From Colius striatus (Eukaryota > Chordata > Aves > Coliiformes > Coliidae), in contig NC_084765.1 of NCBI RefSeq assembly GCF_028858725.1, positions 7,705,501-7,769,500 of the forward strand: a DNA stretch of 64,000 nucleotides, given 5' to 3'. A program made the translations under genes and the position numbers. Positions 15,840-26,900 of the stretch are shown here, one piece after another. The notes under the pieces were generated by a model. That model made no database searches and was not told the DNA's origin. It worked only from the letters and a program-made list of their open reading frames with translations. Position 1 is the first letter of the stretch, and each line of letters begins with the position of its first letter.

Positions 15840-18800
15840 AATTTATGGTGTGGTTTCTATTAATTTCTGCAAATCTTAGTAACAGATACAATCTTTCAGT
15901 TGCATATTTTCTATTAAATCTTTAGGTGCTTGTTAGCTGCAATTAATACCGACAGAAAACCAGGAACATTCCCAGATCCGGGCTCATTAAGAGTAATACA
16001 AATGGTAAATCCAAGCAAAACAAGAGTAATACAAGCTACAAATTAAGAAATGAAGAATCGAGACACCATTGTCCAGGAAATAAACATAAAAACGAGGCAA
16101 TGGTTTTATTTACAGGATTTTTCTCCATTATCTGAAGGGCAAAGTGACTCTTCAGTTTTCATATCATGGTTAAATAATCAACCTTTTGAATACCAAAAAC
16201 CTGCATCATGTACCACGTTGTTGCTATGGCAATTCATTTACAATGAAGGAAAAAAGTGAACAACCTACACAGACTCTGTGTTAACAAGCAGCACACCTGT
16301 AGACTTGAGGTTAGCATAACACACCAGGTAACCAAAACCAGAGCTTGGCAAATGCTCAAGTCCTCACAGATAAAGATGTTCTTACCTCTGCTCCCAGACC
16401 CCCTGTTTAATCCTTGTAAACCATTCCTAATGACCTACCCCAGGTGTACTACGTGGAGCATTTTGCAGTATTAGCTCAAGTGGTGCTGTGAGATTTGTTT
16501 TTCAAAAAAATAAACCTTGTCCTTCCTGTTATGGCACTGCTCTACCAAATGCAGGCTAAAGCCTAGCTTATGAGATTGCCAGATGGCCTTTGGTCCTTTT
16601 TGCACAGCATCCTGCCCAATAGACACACCATGCTGGAATGCAGTGCTTGGTTATACAAAACAGCAGTTCATTTCTTTACAACTGCAGTGCAGGCTGGGTG
16701 ACAGAAATTACTTACCATTTGTGTGTGTAATGCTGCTGTTTTCCAGTATTACAAAGCAGGTTGAAGATAAAGAATGATCAGATCGGTAATGCAGTAATAA
16801 GAAATCCATCCTAAACTAAGGAAGCTGCTATGCTGCTGCCTCTAAACGTTTTATTGCTATTGCTGAAGAGTGTGCTGTACACATGGTTGAATAAACTGAT
16901 ATTTCCTTAAAAATATCCCCATTTGTGGTCAGGGACACCAATTTTATTTCATTTCTTGAAATTTTACAGCTTGATGTGGATTTTTGTGGTGGCAGTTGTA
17001 GGCAATAAAGTCCTGATGCAGCAGCTTCCCACTTATATAGCTAGAAACTCTTGTATCATGTGCAGGTAGCAGCCCACAACAGCAAACTCCTTCTCTTGAG
17101 CAAGAAACTGCAGCAGTACTGACACATCACAAGTATTCTTGCCCTGGCTGTCAACCATAGTCCAACATCCCAACCACATCTCATCAACAATAATTCATTC
17201 AGAGAAGAGCTACAGCTTCATGCAGGCTGGTGAGGTCAGGAAGATTACAAAGTGAGGTGGCCAAAGAAGGAAGTTTACCTGGAAGCTGGAGTTGCAAACA
17301 GAGGAACACGGGAGGTGCTGAGACAGGAAAACTGGTAGAACAAGTCATGGGGCAGGAGGCAAAAGCAAGGCTGATATCTTTTCGTAAGCCTGGGGTGTAA
17401 AAATTATTAAGGCTCATGTTTTAATCTAAGACACATAAGAAAAGTCTGCAGAGCAGGAAAAAGTCAAATCCAAAACACCAATAAGAAGAGATGGGGGTAT
17501 TTTTATTATTTCAGATCAGTCTAATGATTCCGTTTAAAAAATAAACACTTAAAATTTTCAGTTATTCAAGACTGGCAGTACTGTCCCACTGACACACTGC
17601 ATTCCCTTCCTCACAACTGCCCAACTCATGCATATCACAGCCAAGATGCCAGATCATAGAGAAGATCAGATTGATTACTTTGCAGGGGGCAAGGAACTAC
17701 CTAGGAACTCATTGAACAGCCTCCACTGATGCTTGTAAAACTAGCAGCATCATATTATTCAGCAATGATAGTAAGTATTGGGAACTGGGCTAAACCCTGA
17801 TACAATTTGTTAAACAGTGGTCCAAAAGCTAGGTCATACTTTAAAGTACACTTCAATGTATGCTTTCATGTAATGCTTATACAAAATCCTTCACTCCATC
17901 TCTTTTTTAGAAAATTACACTAGAGCCTCAAGAAGCAAAACTAAGTATTGGTACAAAATGTATGATATAACACAAGGGGTTTACGGTTTGTTTTGCTATT
18001 AACAGAGGCAATTGCTACATGTTCCCTTGGCTGAGCAGGTAGGCTTCCACTTTTGCTAGCTGTGCTCAGATAATGCTTTGCATATTCAAGAACACCACAC
18101 ACAAGAAGGTCTAGCAGAGCAAAAGCCCATAAAACTTAAGCAAGTAATTCTGTACGTCCAAAGTTATCAATGTATGCATTGCCTATATGACTCTAAATTA
18201 GGCTGGATGCAGCAAAGCGAATGTACCAACCCATAACATCATTCTGCCTCTCCCTCCACTTCTGCATCAGTTCTTCAGCAATTACAACTCCAATTTGGTT
18301 AATAAGAGTATCAATACAAAATTTAACATGTTGTGCACTGGACACATAGTCAGCCTGAAATATATGTGGACAAAACCTTCTTCTTGCAGTGCACATCTCA
18401 TCTATCAAGTTCTTCCTGCCAAGATCCTACTTAAATGCTGTGTTCTATCCAACAGAACCTAGATGTTATTAGAATAGCTATTCTGTCAGTAGTTTTTGAA
18501 GCTATTACACACATCAACTACAAAGAAGCAAAGTCCATAGTACAGTCATGATACTGTTTGAAACAAATTTTGGGACTCAAATTTGTAGCCAGAGAATCCA
18601 GCAAGAGCCAGTACTTCCTCAGATACCTTCACTAAAATGAGCAACTGCTTACGGTGTATTAAGTAAATAACATCCATCTGGTTACTTCTCTGAACGTAGC
18701 TTCAGGTCTGCAAGGTTCACGTAGGTTCTTAGACTTTGACTGAACTCAGTTTTTCATCTGTCCAGACTAGAAAAATTAGCTGCATCAACCCTTAAGGCAG

Positions 18801-19933
18801 CACAGAAGGTGAGAGCTCTGAACAAGGGATCCTACTCTGCTTTCACAAGTGGAAAAAAAAAAAAAGTAGTAGCTCAATACCAGCATGAAAGACAATAGAG
18901 CTAAGAAGAAAACATCTTTCAGTCTGGTCTAATCTATCTCACACAGATCACCCTAGCAATGGTTTACAGTTCCAACATTTTTAAATTTTGGGCTGTATCT
19001 TAAGTAGCTAAACTGAAATACATTACACAGAATAAATGCTCACATGGCCCTCCTATAGATGTATTTTTTATAAACAGAAGTTTGGCCTCAAAAGTTATGT
19101 ATTCCTCTAGATACTTTCCCTCAGGTTCCCTGTTGTCAGCTTCTTTTTTTTTCATGCTTTTTTCTTCTCCTGTTTCTAGTCTGGCAAAGTTTGAAGGCAG
19201 GGTAACAGTAAAAACATTAAAGATTCATTAGGAACATTTTATACATTTTTAAGCTCCATTCATATATATAGATATACACATTAAAAAAAAAAAAAAGAGA
19301 AAACAGAGCACAAAATAACCAAACACAAACTCACCCTACCCCAGTCTAGTTGATCTAAGGGAAAAGGTAATGTAAGAGTTTAGTCTGCTTTGCCAACATG
19401 GGCACCTGAAGGCATGGGAAGGTATAGGCAGTGCTGTGCAGGGACATGGTCCTCAGCAGGGCTAGTCAGCATGGTAAGACTGGCACAGTAACATGACTGC
19501 TCTGCCTGAGGGATCCAAATTGATTTCTTTTAAAGATGGTGAAACTACATCTGTGTGGCATTAAGCACAGCCCCAGTCACAATGACCTGGTTTCCCTTAT
19601 TTTGGTTTGCTCGATCACTGTGTGACATTCAGACAACAGCTGTCAGACATACATTCAGGCTTTCTCTCTACTTGCCAAGGCATTCTTCTGTTCACTCATA
19701 TTTTGGGGGAGGTCCACTACTTTCTATATAGATTTCTCATGTTTGTAGCTGATATCTTGTATTGTATAGTTGAAAGTTACTATTTTAAGTCAGGAAATTA
19801 TTCTTTATTACGATTATCCCTCTTTTTCAACACATTTCTTCAGATTCTGAAGTCAAGAATATTCAGAAATTGCAATTATTAATGATTTAAAGCTTTAGAC
19901 AAGAATAACCCACACTGTGGCTTTTTTGTTGTT

Positions 19934-19999
19934 GGGGGGTGGTGTGGGGGCTTGGGTTTGGTTTTGCAGTTTTGGGGGGAGTGAGTTTGTTTGTTGGGG
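19934..19999 (+). repeat. G-rich tract with quadruplex-forming pattern
   Basis: G runs of 6, 5, 3, 6 and 4 bases lie at 19934-19939, 19946-19950, 19954-19956, 19974-19979 and 19996-19999, separated by T-rich spacers. This arrangement could form a G-quadruplex on the plus strand, although one spacer is long. It lies about 55 bp before the CR1 fragment that starts near 20055. Confidence 0.65.
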
Positions 20000-20054
20000 T
20001 TTTTTAAATTTAAATTCTAAATGTTGCTCACCTTAGTGATGAACAAGGCAAAGG

Positions 20055-20325
20055 AAAAGAAAGAACAAGGGAAAATGGTTTTAAATTGAGAGAAGGTAGA
20101 TTTAGATTAGATATTAGAAATAATTTCTCCCCTGTAATAGTGGTGAGGCATTGGAACGAGTTGTCCAGAGAGGTTGTGGATGCCCCATCCCTGGAAGCAT
20201 CCAAGGCCAGGTTGGATGATGCTTTGAGAAACCTGGTATAGTGGAAGGTGTCCATGCCCATGGTAGAGTGGTAGGAACTAGATGATCTTTCAGGTCCCTT
20301 CAAACCCAAAGTATTCTATGACTAT
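20055..20325 (+). mobile_element. CR1 LINE 3' end, 5'-truncated
   Basis: This is the 3' part of a chicken-repeat-1 type non-LTR retrotransposon in forward orientation. Landmarks are GGTTTTAAATTGAGAGAAGG, TTAGATATTAGAAATAA, GAGAGGTTGTGGATGCCCC and AAGGCCAGGTTGGATGATG, then the characteristic end with GATGATCTTTCAGGTCCCTT and ATTCTATGAC. CR1 copies are typically truncated at the 5' end and end in short ATTCTATGA repeats, as here. It matches the recalled consensus well, so it is fairly young. No coding capacity remains; open frames across it are incidental. Confidence 0.92.
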
Positions 20326-20979
20326 AACATCGAGTCAGATCATAGGTATTAGAGCATCCAATTCTCCTTTTATCAACTCTTCATAATTCATGTTATCAAA
20401 AAAAGATAAAATTTTAATTTATAAAACAATCAGGAAAACAAAATACCTGTGAAAAGTAATGTTAATTTCAGAGAATACAAGGTAACAACTCAGAAGTCTG
20501 GGGAATAAGACTTGACTGAATCAGGAACAAATGGAATGGAAGGATCCCACAGAAAATGGGGAAAAGTGATGGAAAGTCTGGGATGGAAAGATCTGAGCAG
20601 TACATTCTCTTTAAATTGATATACAAAACAGGGAACTGAGATTTCCCATAGCAATATTCATTTCAGCTGCAAAAATATGTGGACGACCTTGTTCATTACA
20701 TGTGCCTGTTGAAATGTTGCTACATTTTATACAGCTATATTTCAACTACAGGCAAATTCTATCACATACTGTGTATTAATTGATCCCAAGAAACAGCCTC
20801 CTCCTTATTTAGATACTAAATTTTCCTTTCCTCCAGAATCATATCAAAATGTTACTGGTTCCAAAATCTTCTACTTCACAAATGAATCAATTAAAAAACT
20901 GAAGTTGTCAGGTTAGTAGCTATATGCCTGATATCACAATTTACAGCTGAAAATTTGCCTTACAGAGTGATAGTATAAT
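20326..20979. other. intergenic between two CR1 fragments
   Basis: AT-rich sequence with no recognised gene. The segment starting at about 20400 has short A and T runs only. Confidence 0.6.
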
Positions 20980-21165
20980 TTAGGTTGAACAGAATCTCAA
21001 GAATTTACCTGATCGAGTCCTCACCTCAAAGTAGTGCTGATTTCAACATTAAATGACGTTAGTTACGGCCTTGCTCAGTTTAGTTTCGAGTCTCTCTAAG
21101 GATGGAAGTCTCACACATTGTCTCACCCTATATTCCGGTGAAAAGTGTTCCATCTTTTCAGAGAT
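20980..21165 (-). mobile_element. degenerate CR1 LINE 3' fragment
   Basis: On the plus strand this reads like the reverse complement of a CR1 3' region. It has CCTCAAAGTAG (consensus about CTCAAAGCAG), GGCCTTGCTCAG, TCTCTAAGGATGGAAGTCTC (consensus about TCCAAGGATGGAGATTCC) and GTGAAAAGTGTTCC. Many substitutions and small gaps separate it from the consensus, so it is older than the copy at 20055-20325. The terminal ATTCTATGA repeats are not visible. The ends are approximate. Confidence 0.72.
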
Positions 21166-23464
21166 TCTATCCTGGGGAGAGTACTTTCTAAAATTCTTTT
21201 AAATCCTTCAGAATTTAATAGAATTCCATACAGCAAGAACAAAAATTATTTTACACTACTATTATATGTCTTTGGCTAAAAATACTTTACAATTTTGGGA
21301 CTTTAAGAAATAAATATAACTACACACATTCACAGAGTAGTAGTATTAAACTCGTGAATAAAATATACAGATCAGTACCTATTATGCCACTCTGTTTTCA
21401 AAAGATTAAAATTAATCACGTCAAGGAATTAAAGTAATATAATCATATCTTGTAAGAGACATCATTGTTTGATCCAAGAATCAAGACAAAGGGAATACTA
21501 AATGCCTGAAATTTACTCTTCACTTAATTTTCTCAAATTTATTTTGTTTCATTAGAACAGAGAAGTTATTATGTCTGAATCACAAATATTTAGAATTTTA
21601 TATATTAAAAATTCAATCATAAAGCTCCACCAAGTGGAAATTCTTAAAACTACACTAAGCAAATTCATGAACAAAAAAATCATGTATAACCAATACTCAT
21701 AGTTCTAATTGTATACAGTGAATGGTGAAGCTGCCTGTCCATACCTATAACCATGTACAATAATCACATTCTTGATTGAGGGAAGGAGAAAGAATAGTTT
21801 AAAAATCAATAACATTATTTTCCCTCTGGTTAAATCTGATCCTTTGGAAACTAGTTTTTCTATATCCTAAGTGGACTAAAATGATCCCTAGACACTGATT
21901 TGCTACTTGAAAAAGAGTCACCTTTCTGACTTGCTATAATTGCTATGAGCAACCTTAAGTTCCCTTCTTAATATAAAGTTTTGGTTATTCACACAAATTA
22001 ACAGGCGTTGCCATTTTAGGTAGCCTAAGACTCGGACAAATGTAGTTCGTTAAATGGTTTGCTCTTTCTCACTATTGAAATATTCATGATCTGTGTAATT
22101 TTAAACAACCTGATAAAAACTGTTAAAAGCATAGCCATGCTGCCCAGGAGGTAGTGCCATTTTTAATGAAACCATAGCTATCATAAATAAATAATCAGCT
22201 CCTGAAGTATTCATACTTCTACTTCCATAAGAAAACTTGTTTTGGTATGGGACTGCAAAATATGCCACAACTATTCTCATCCAGTACAAGAATTAACAGA
22301 GAGATATTCTAAGACAAATTTTGTTCTGAAAACATTTGAACTTGAACGCATAATTTTTTTTACACACAGAATTCAGATGGATCTTAAACCACTTGACACA
22401 CTTAATATCATGATGCCTCCCACACAGTACAACAGAAGTGTGAACAAGTACCTTCCTTTTGAAGTGACCCCCTTCCCTCTATATGCATTCACCATCCCAA
22501 CATATCTGTGCAGATATTTGCTACAAGCCAGGAATGTTTTTCCAATGCAATGTGGGTCACTGCCTGCACTCAGAGAACGCTGCAGAAAGTTATCAGCACG
22601 GTAACCTGCTCCTGTTTTATTCAGCAGAGAATCCAAGAGGCAGACTAACTTGTAAAGCTCCACCACCATCAAACTGGACTGTGTCTGTATTAACATGTAG
22701 TTCAGATCACATGTGGGCTTTGAAGTGAGTTTTAGCCACCACTCTCATATACTGTGCTCACGTTTGCAACCTGGAGTAGTCTTGGAACGTATCAATGGGA
22801 TTTCTTGGAGATGAAACAAAACCAGAAGCTGCACTCCAAAAGCTAACAGCCACCTAAGTCTGCAGGACTGGATAGAGTTAGTTCAAAATACCTAAAATCA
22901 TATATTGCATAGGTATCAGATCCTCAGCATCAGTTTCTCTAATCTATAGATAAGTTTTATAGATATGTTTACACAACACCATCGTGTTTGTTAGTATAAA
23001 TATAGCTTTGATTGTCTCAATCCTGCAGCTCCTGTTTGGTTTTGCATTTCCTCATTTTTGTTTTCTTGTTCAGTTCTTGGGTTCCCACAATCATACACTA
23101 AGAAAGCTTCATTTTAAATAGCTGTGGAGAAAGAACTGCAAATTCTTTACAAATATGTTAAGAAATAGAAGAATTGCTTTCCAAACTGAAGATGGTTCTA
23201 ACTATCTGAGGTTTTGCTGTTATTAAAATAATTTAGACACAGTACAAATGTACTGGAAAGAGGCAGAATTAAAAAAATGCTCTCTTACCATGACTTTAAG
23301 TAGGCACCATGTGAAACACTAACTACTGGAAAGAAAGATGTTTAAATTTCTAGGATCAGACAAGCCACTCTTTGAAAAATTTCTCTTTTTCTTCAGAACA
23401 GTGTTTCTTCTTAGAAAAAAAATCTAGAGCTGGAAAGATTCTAATGCTTTATCATTACTTAAAA
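21166..23464. other. intergenic, no gene recognised
   Basis: AT-rich non-coding sequence. A 120-codon frame at 22242-22604 and an overlapping antisense frame at 22373-22696 have no recognisable domain, and no splice or promoter context supports them. Confidence 0.6.
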
Positions 23465-23930
23465 AGGTTAGTAGTAGATGACCCAGTTAACTACAGGTCA
23501 ACATCAATGTAAAGCTAAATCACGACAAGACAGTGTATGCAAACAAGACTAAAGGACAGCAGGATAACTAACAGCAATCAACATAGTTATGTGTAAAGAA
23601 GAGCTTTACAAACTTTTATAAACACACTACAAAACCAGTTGATAAGGTAACTGAGCTGACACTGCTCTGTGACAGATGTGACTGTATAAGATTTTTCTTA
23701 AAGCATGACATTTCTTTAGTGACATTTGTCACTAAACAAAAATTAATGAGGTTCACCACAGCAACTGAACGTCAGTGAAGATATATCACAAAAAATATGT
23801 CAATGTGGAGTCACTTAAGAGGGATATTTTCCGTAGTCTGAGAGTAGTCAGCACTGCTATTTTTATCAGTGGCTGGAAACAGAATAGAATATAAAAATCA
23901 CTATTAGGAAAGTCTTTATAACAAGTCATT
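23465..23930 (+). mobile_element. decayed CR1-like LINE, reverse-transcriptase region
   Basis: Successive nucleotide motifs line up, in order and spacing, with the reverse-transcriptase part of CR1-type LINE ORF2. They are GACCCAGTTAACTACAGGTC near 23480 (consensus encodes a D-P-x-N-Y-R-P-like motif), a block near 23578-23620 similar to the CAGCATGG...GGAAGATC...ACAAACTT segment, a block near 23690-23755 similar to the segment encoding the DFSKAFDT-like motif, and a block near 23810-23890 similar to GGCCAGTCACTAGTGG...TTTTTATTAATGA. Stops and frameshifts occur throughout, so it is non-functional. Assignment rests on remembered consensus and is moderately secure. The family could be CR1 or an older relative such as L3. 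Confidence 0.55.
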
Positions 23931-26900
23931 GAACTGGACTACATGAGTAAGACAAGTCAGCTAATCTCACTTGAATTCTAAGGTAATCAAATACATACTA
24001 ACACCTGAGAACAAAAGGTGCTGATCACTTTCAAGATGGCAACCTCTCCCATAGCATAAAAAGCGGTGTTTTTTAAGTAATGGTTGGTAAATTATTAGGT
24101 AATTATTACCAAAAAACATAAAACAAAAGCAAAACCTCATTTCATATAAATAGCAAGAATCCTGAGGAGAGAGTGGGATGAGAGTGAGTCAGTGCAAAGC
24201 TCTGAAACTACATCTTGTACAGTTTGCCTTCATAATCTTTTCTGAATTTCAAAACATCCAGAAACTCACAACAAATTAGCCACTGTGGGAAAGATGACTT
24301 CTGTCCATAAGCCTTACAAAGACTCTTACCAATTTGCTTTTTCAACAGTCAGCAAGCAATATAATTCATCAGAGACTGGCAAATACTTGCAGGAGGACAA
24401 GGTTTCTAATAAGCAATGGATTTTTAATCCAGAAACAATCTCACCAGATGCAGTCATTGAAAGCCAAAGCTAAAAATTCAAACTAAAAGTTAACTATTTA
24501 ACAGCAGCAGTGATTAATAATTGGACCAATATACCCAGGATTCTCCAACACCAGAAACATTTCTTTCACAAATAAACTTTTCTTAGAAATAGAACTGCTA
24601 TAGGTCAAGCTGAATTATAAGCTCCATGATAACTTATTAACCAAAAATGCCTGTTCCAAGTGACACAGGTCTAGCCATTTGAACAGAAGGGTCCCACTGG
24701 TATTTAAAAATCCAATTATCTATGACAGCACTCTAGTCATGAACTGAATTCTTCACTAAACCTCCCTTGGTGCTGTAAGCATTACAATGCCTGATACATT
24801 TCACTAGGCTAATAATTGAAATTCCAGTAAAAATATGGTTTATTTCTTCTCATTGATGCACTCAATTTGCAAAACCCAGAAATACCAGGCTGAGTGATCA
24901 GAATAATGTCTGTGCATCTGTAGTGTTCATACAGGTTTCTGTTATTCTTTGCACTTATTGAATCCATCTGAATCATTTCTGCTTACCTGCAAGGAATATT
25001 TTTTCAAGCATTATATGCTGTGGGAACATTCTCTTAATTTTCTGTCATGGGAATAGTGTTACGATCACAAATTAGCACTAGGATCAAACAATAGCCTTCA
25101 AAGAAACGGCAGTTGTTACATTCAAAATAAAAGTTCTTTGTGGAGTGCTAAGTTTTAAAACAAGCCTTTGTGACTGTACTGGCATTTAGTTTCAGCCTAA
25201 TAGAAATAATTTCTGACCATTAACAGTTCATGCAGTTGACTTATGCCAGTAAATGGAAAAACAACTACTACACGGCGTCTTTCTAGTCACAAATACATCT
25301 TGAGATGTCATCAATTGTGTAAAAGTGAAACATTAGCGTAGGCTAAGCTGTTATCACAAAATACAGTTTTACTCACAGTAACAGCTGTTTGGAAGGCAGG
25401 ATCCCTTCTATGGAATTCCTGAACCACACATTCATGTACATAAGCCTTCTATAATAAATAAATGTATATTCTTTCCAGTACTTAAAATATCTAATTGCAG
25501 AATTCCCCATTTATCCATTCCTCAGCTCTGCTTTTGTTTTGAGTTGTTTTTCCTAACAGCTATCAAGGTCAGCTGTACTTGCTGTCCATAAGGTATTAGA
25601 TTGCCATTATTTTCTCTTTAACTGCATTAAGTGAAGCAAAGCATAGTTAAATGCTTTTTTCCCCCCTCACATAATCAGTTACTGTAACTGTAACAGAAAG
25701 TTATCCAATTGTCTCATCATACGCACCATATCCTCTTTTCTTTACCCTCTCAAACTGTCACCTAGACTGTGTTTATCCAGCTGTTTAGGAATATCAGAAC
25801 ATTTCAGGTAAGTGAGGTTGTGGATTGGACTTGGATTCCACAGCAGCTGCTTAATTGTTGCATGTAAATTCATAGGTGACTTTTTCAATCAGATAGAATG
25901 AAGGGTAATGCCTAGTTCGTTATTACTGTGCTCAAAGCATTGTCAATAGCTTTGCCAATCCCCTGTGGTTTTTTCAGTGACAGTTAGCAAATGGCTAAGC
26001 ATGACCAAACCTGAAGCACTGAGACACGTTGAGCACTTACTAGACATTTTGGAAATAAAATAATTAAAAGGAAATTTTAAAAACCTCACCAAAAAATGAA
26101 ATAATGTGAAAATTTTATACAAGGGAAGATCTGGAGAGACAAATAATGAAATTAATCTATAGCAAGGAAGTCTGTACCTTGCCATATCCAACTTCCACAG
26201 GATACAACTTCACTAGAAAAAAAAATCCTACTCTACTACACAGTATTTGGATGTTTTAAAATAAAACTCTTCAAAATTAAGAAATGTTGGACAATTAAAA
26301 ATCATGCTTAAAATCCAACCCAAGTTTCCTAAGAAGGGCTGTTTTGTAGAGCTGTTGCAAACAAAGCCTATTGTAAACTAATCTATGAAAGAAGAGAAAT
26401 GACTTGAAGTGTGCTTCAGTTGCACCTACTGAACTGTGTTTAAACCTGGTAGTTGACTACAGGATTCCTAGTTCTGTGCAGCCCTCCTCCCAGACAGCTA
26501 ATCCTGTCTCCTCTGACCTGTCCCCTTGCCCCATTATTTGGCGGTGTCTGTGCAGAACGACCTCCCTTGCCCTGGCAATCAGCAATGAGTGTTTACAAGA
26601 GGGCAAAACCCCTTCAATCCTCTTCGACAGGACTTTAGTAGACAGGGATAGGCAACGGTTTTTTAATGCATTTCATTACCTCTTCATTAGACAATAAAGT
26701 AATTCCATGAGTTTAACATCAAATAATGTATTTCTATGTATCTTTCACTTCCTCTCCCACTATCTTCATATAGCCTCTCTCCTTCATGATAAATCTGTCA
26801 CTCAACAAAGAAACATAGTATGTGAAGGAGAGATTCCTGAATTCTCCCCACACAATAAATGCAAATATCTCAAGAAAAAAATGAACAGAAGGTTACTTTT

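Larger units (their letters stand above)
1..20054. other. intergenic, no gene recognised
   Basis: This is AT-rich non-coding sequence with stop codons in all frames. No open frame resembles a known protein and no RNA gene was recognised. Visible structure is limited to a (TA)6 run at 10441-10453, a 16-bp palindrome at 14878-14893, a 15-bp tandem duplication at 15539-15570, a T8A12 palindrome at 15814-15839, A-tracts near 18853-18865 and 19283-19297, and a G-rich tract at 19934-19999. Very old repeats may be present but cannot be called by eye. Confidence 0.7.

Noticed and set aside
20028..20309. 93-codon minus-strand frame
   Set aside because: It is the antisense of the CR1 fragment at 20055-20325.
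22242..22696. Overlapping 120- and 107-codon frames on opposite strands
   Set aside because: No domain, no splice context and mutual overlap. Chance openness is the simplest explanation.
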